Origin: ANME-2 cluster archaeon
GTDB lineage: Archaea; Halobacteriota; Methanosarcinia; Methanosarcinales; Methanogasteraceae
Assembly: GCA_003601535.1 (NCBI GenBank)
Contig: PIXW01000248.1
Coordinates: 1 to 12,916, forward strand
DNA: 12,916 nucleotides
Reading direction: 5' to 3'
Shown here: in pieces, positions 12,276 through 12,916 of the stretch
Layout: each line of letters opens with the position of its first letter
Numbering within the stretch: the first letter of the stretch is position 1
The notes under the pieces: model-generated
Databases searched by the model: none
Told to the model about the DNA's origin: nothing
What the model saw: only the letters and a program-made list of their open reading frames with translations
Program-made: the position numbers and the translations under genes

Positions 12276-12916
12276 ATGAATAAAACAACAGAAGAATTAC
12301 CACTTCGATACGCCGAAAGGGAACTGCAACTGATCAGCATTGATCCTCTGGTAATGTTTGACAGGGAAGGGATCATCCTGGACGTGAACGAGGCTACAGT
12401 TCAAGCTACAGGCAGAACCAGGGAAGAGTTGATAGGAACTCCGTTTGCTGACTATTTCACAGATCCTGAAAAAGCTAAAGGGATAATGCTGGTCTTTGAA
12501 GCGGGAGAGATCAGGGATTATGAACTGGTCATGAAGGCAAAGGATGGAACCGAGACCCCGGTCTCCTACAACGCTTCGGTCTACAGGGATCAGAGCGGAG
12601 AGGCGGTAGGTGTCTTTGCCGCTGCACGCGACATCACCGAGTACAAGCGCGCAGAGCAGGACCTGCAGAATCTTCAGCACTACAATCGCGGATTGATTGA
12701 GGCAAGCCTCGATCCTCTGATAACCTTCAACCAGGAAGGCATCATCCTGGACGTGAACGAGGCTACAGTTCAAGCTACAGGCAGAACTCGGGAAGAGTTG
12801 ATAGGAACTCCGTTTGCTGACTATTTCACAGATCCTGAAAAGGCATATAAAGGAGTAATGCTGACCTTTGAAACCGGTGAGGTTCGGGATTACGAACTGG
12901 TCATGAAGGCAAAGGA
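12276..12916 (+). CDS. PAS-repeat sensor protein (5' part, runs off the window)
   Basis: 213 codons are visible. The first PAS domain (about residues 18-124) contains IDPLVMFDREGIILDVNEAT, TGRTREELIGTPFADYF and a PAC-type end VGVFAAARDITEYKRAEQDL. A short helical linker leads to a second, nearly identical PAS that the window edge cuts off. PAS domains bind small ligands or redox cofactors and feed a signalling output, most often a histidine kinase in such archaea. The output domain is not visible. No signal peptide or membrane helix precedes the first PAS, so a cytoplasmic sensor is likely. The first repeat starts abruptly (LQLISIDPL) compared with the second (RGLIEASLDPL), suggesting the array was trimmed at its 5' end. 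ATG at 12276 is the only nearby start. Confidence 0.92.
   Translation, partial: MNKTTEELPLRYAERELQLISIDPLVMFDREGIILDVNEATVQATGRTREELIGTPFADYFTDPEKAKGIMLVFEAGEIRDYELVMKAKDGTETPVSYNASVYRDQSGEAVGVFAAARDITEYKRAEQDLQNLQHYNRGLIEASLDPLITFNQEGIILDVNEATVQATGRTREELIGTPFADYFTDPEKAYKGVMLTFETGEVRDYELVMKAK
12372..12841 (+). repeat. Near-identical PAS repeat (12372-12472 and 12741-12841)
   Basis: Two 101-bp stretches, offset by 369 bp (123 codons), differ at only two positions. Downstream the second copy has one extra codon (Tyr in EKAYKG) and then continues to match until the window ends. Such DNA identity, not just protein similarity, means recent duplication or gene conversion within the PAS array. Confidence 0.95.

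Noticed and set aside
12297..12773. 158-codon minus-strand frame with an internal repeat
   Set aside because: Antisense of the PAS array; the repeat is simply the PAS duplication read backwards.
1..12916. CRISPR arrays, insertion sequences, rRNA, replication origin
   Set aside because: No regularly spaced repeats, transposase motifs, terminal inverted repeats with target duplications, or rRNA-like segments were seen.

Overview
The window looks archaeal, most likely from a methanogen or anaerobic methane/alkane-oxidising relative within the Methanosarcinales/ANME/Syntrophoarchaeia range. The lineage is inference. The archaeal character rests on a formate-dependent PurP purine enzyme, an archaeal DUF35 zinc-ribbon/OB protein, an RtcA cyclase, a tRNA-Thr(UGU) without encoded CCA and with a U discriminator, and TATA boxes about 26-33 bp upstream of several start codons with little or no leader. 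The PAS-repeat sensor at the right edge has a sequence style common in such archaea.

Left part (1-1740, all minus strand) is an iron-linked cluster. It holds a protein with three tandem FeoA domains, a DUF3793 protein, and, downstream of the FeoA gene, an in-frame but 5'-truncated DUF2325-like segment separated from it by a TAG codon and a perfect stem-loop. The feoA-like gene and the DUF3793 gene each have their own copy of one operator/promoter module. Each copy has a CCTAR-5-YTAGG inverted repeat, a TATA-like element and a CTAGG element at identical 21-bp spacing. A near-consensus DtxR/IdeR-type iron box, ATTAGGTTATCCTAAT, sits at the predicted transcription start of the DUF3793 gene. I read this as a small iron-responsive regulon; its regulator is not in the window.

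Middle part (1736-5246): a two-domain SAM-dependent methyltransferase (minus) is divergent from an aspartate kinase with two ACT domains, followed by RNA 3'-phosphate cyclase (rtcA). A large secreted or membrane-anchored protein with two lamin-tail domains converges on rtcA (5417-7153, minus).

Right part (7262-12916): a DUF35 protein is followed after one nucleotide by tRNA-Thr, whose TATA box appears to lie inside the DUF35 coding sequence. Then come an aldehyde dehydrogenase, a CheY-like receiver plus PPC-domain protein pair, purP, a possible 36-codon small ORF, a minus-strand lipoprotein, and the 5' end of a PAS-repeat sensor with almost identical tandem repeats. Apart from the iron cluster and the receiver/PPC pair, most genes look independently transcribed. 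No CRISPR array, insertion sequence or rRNA was seen.
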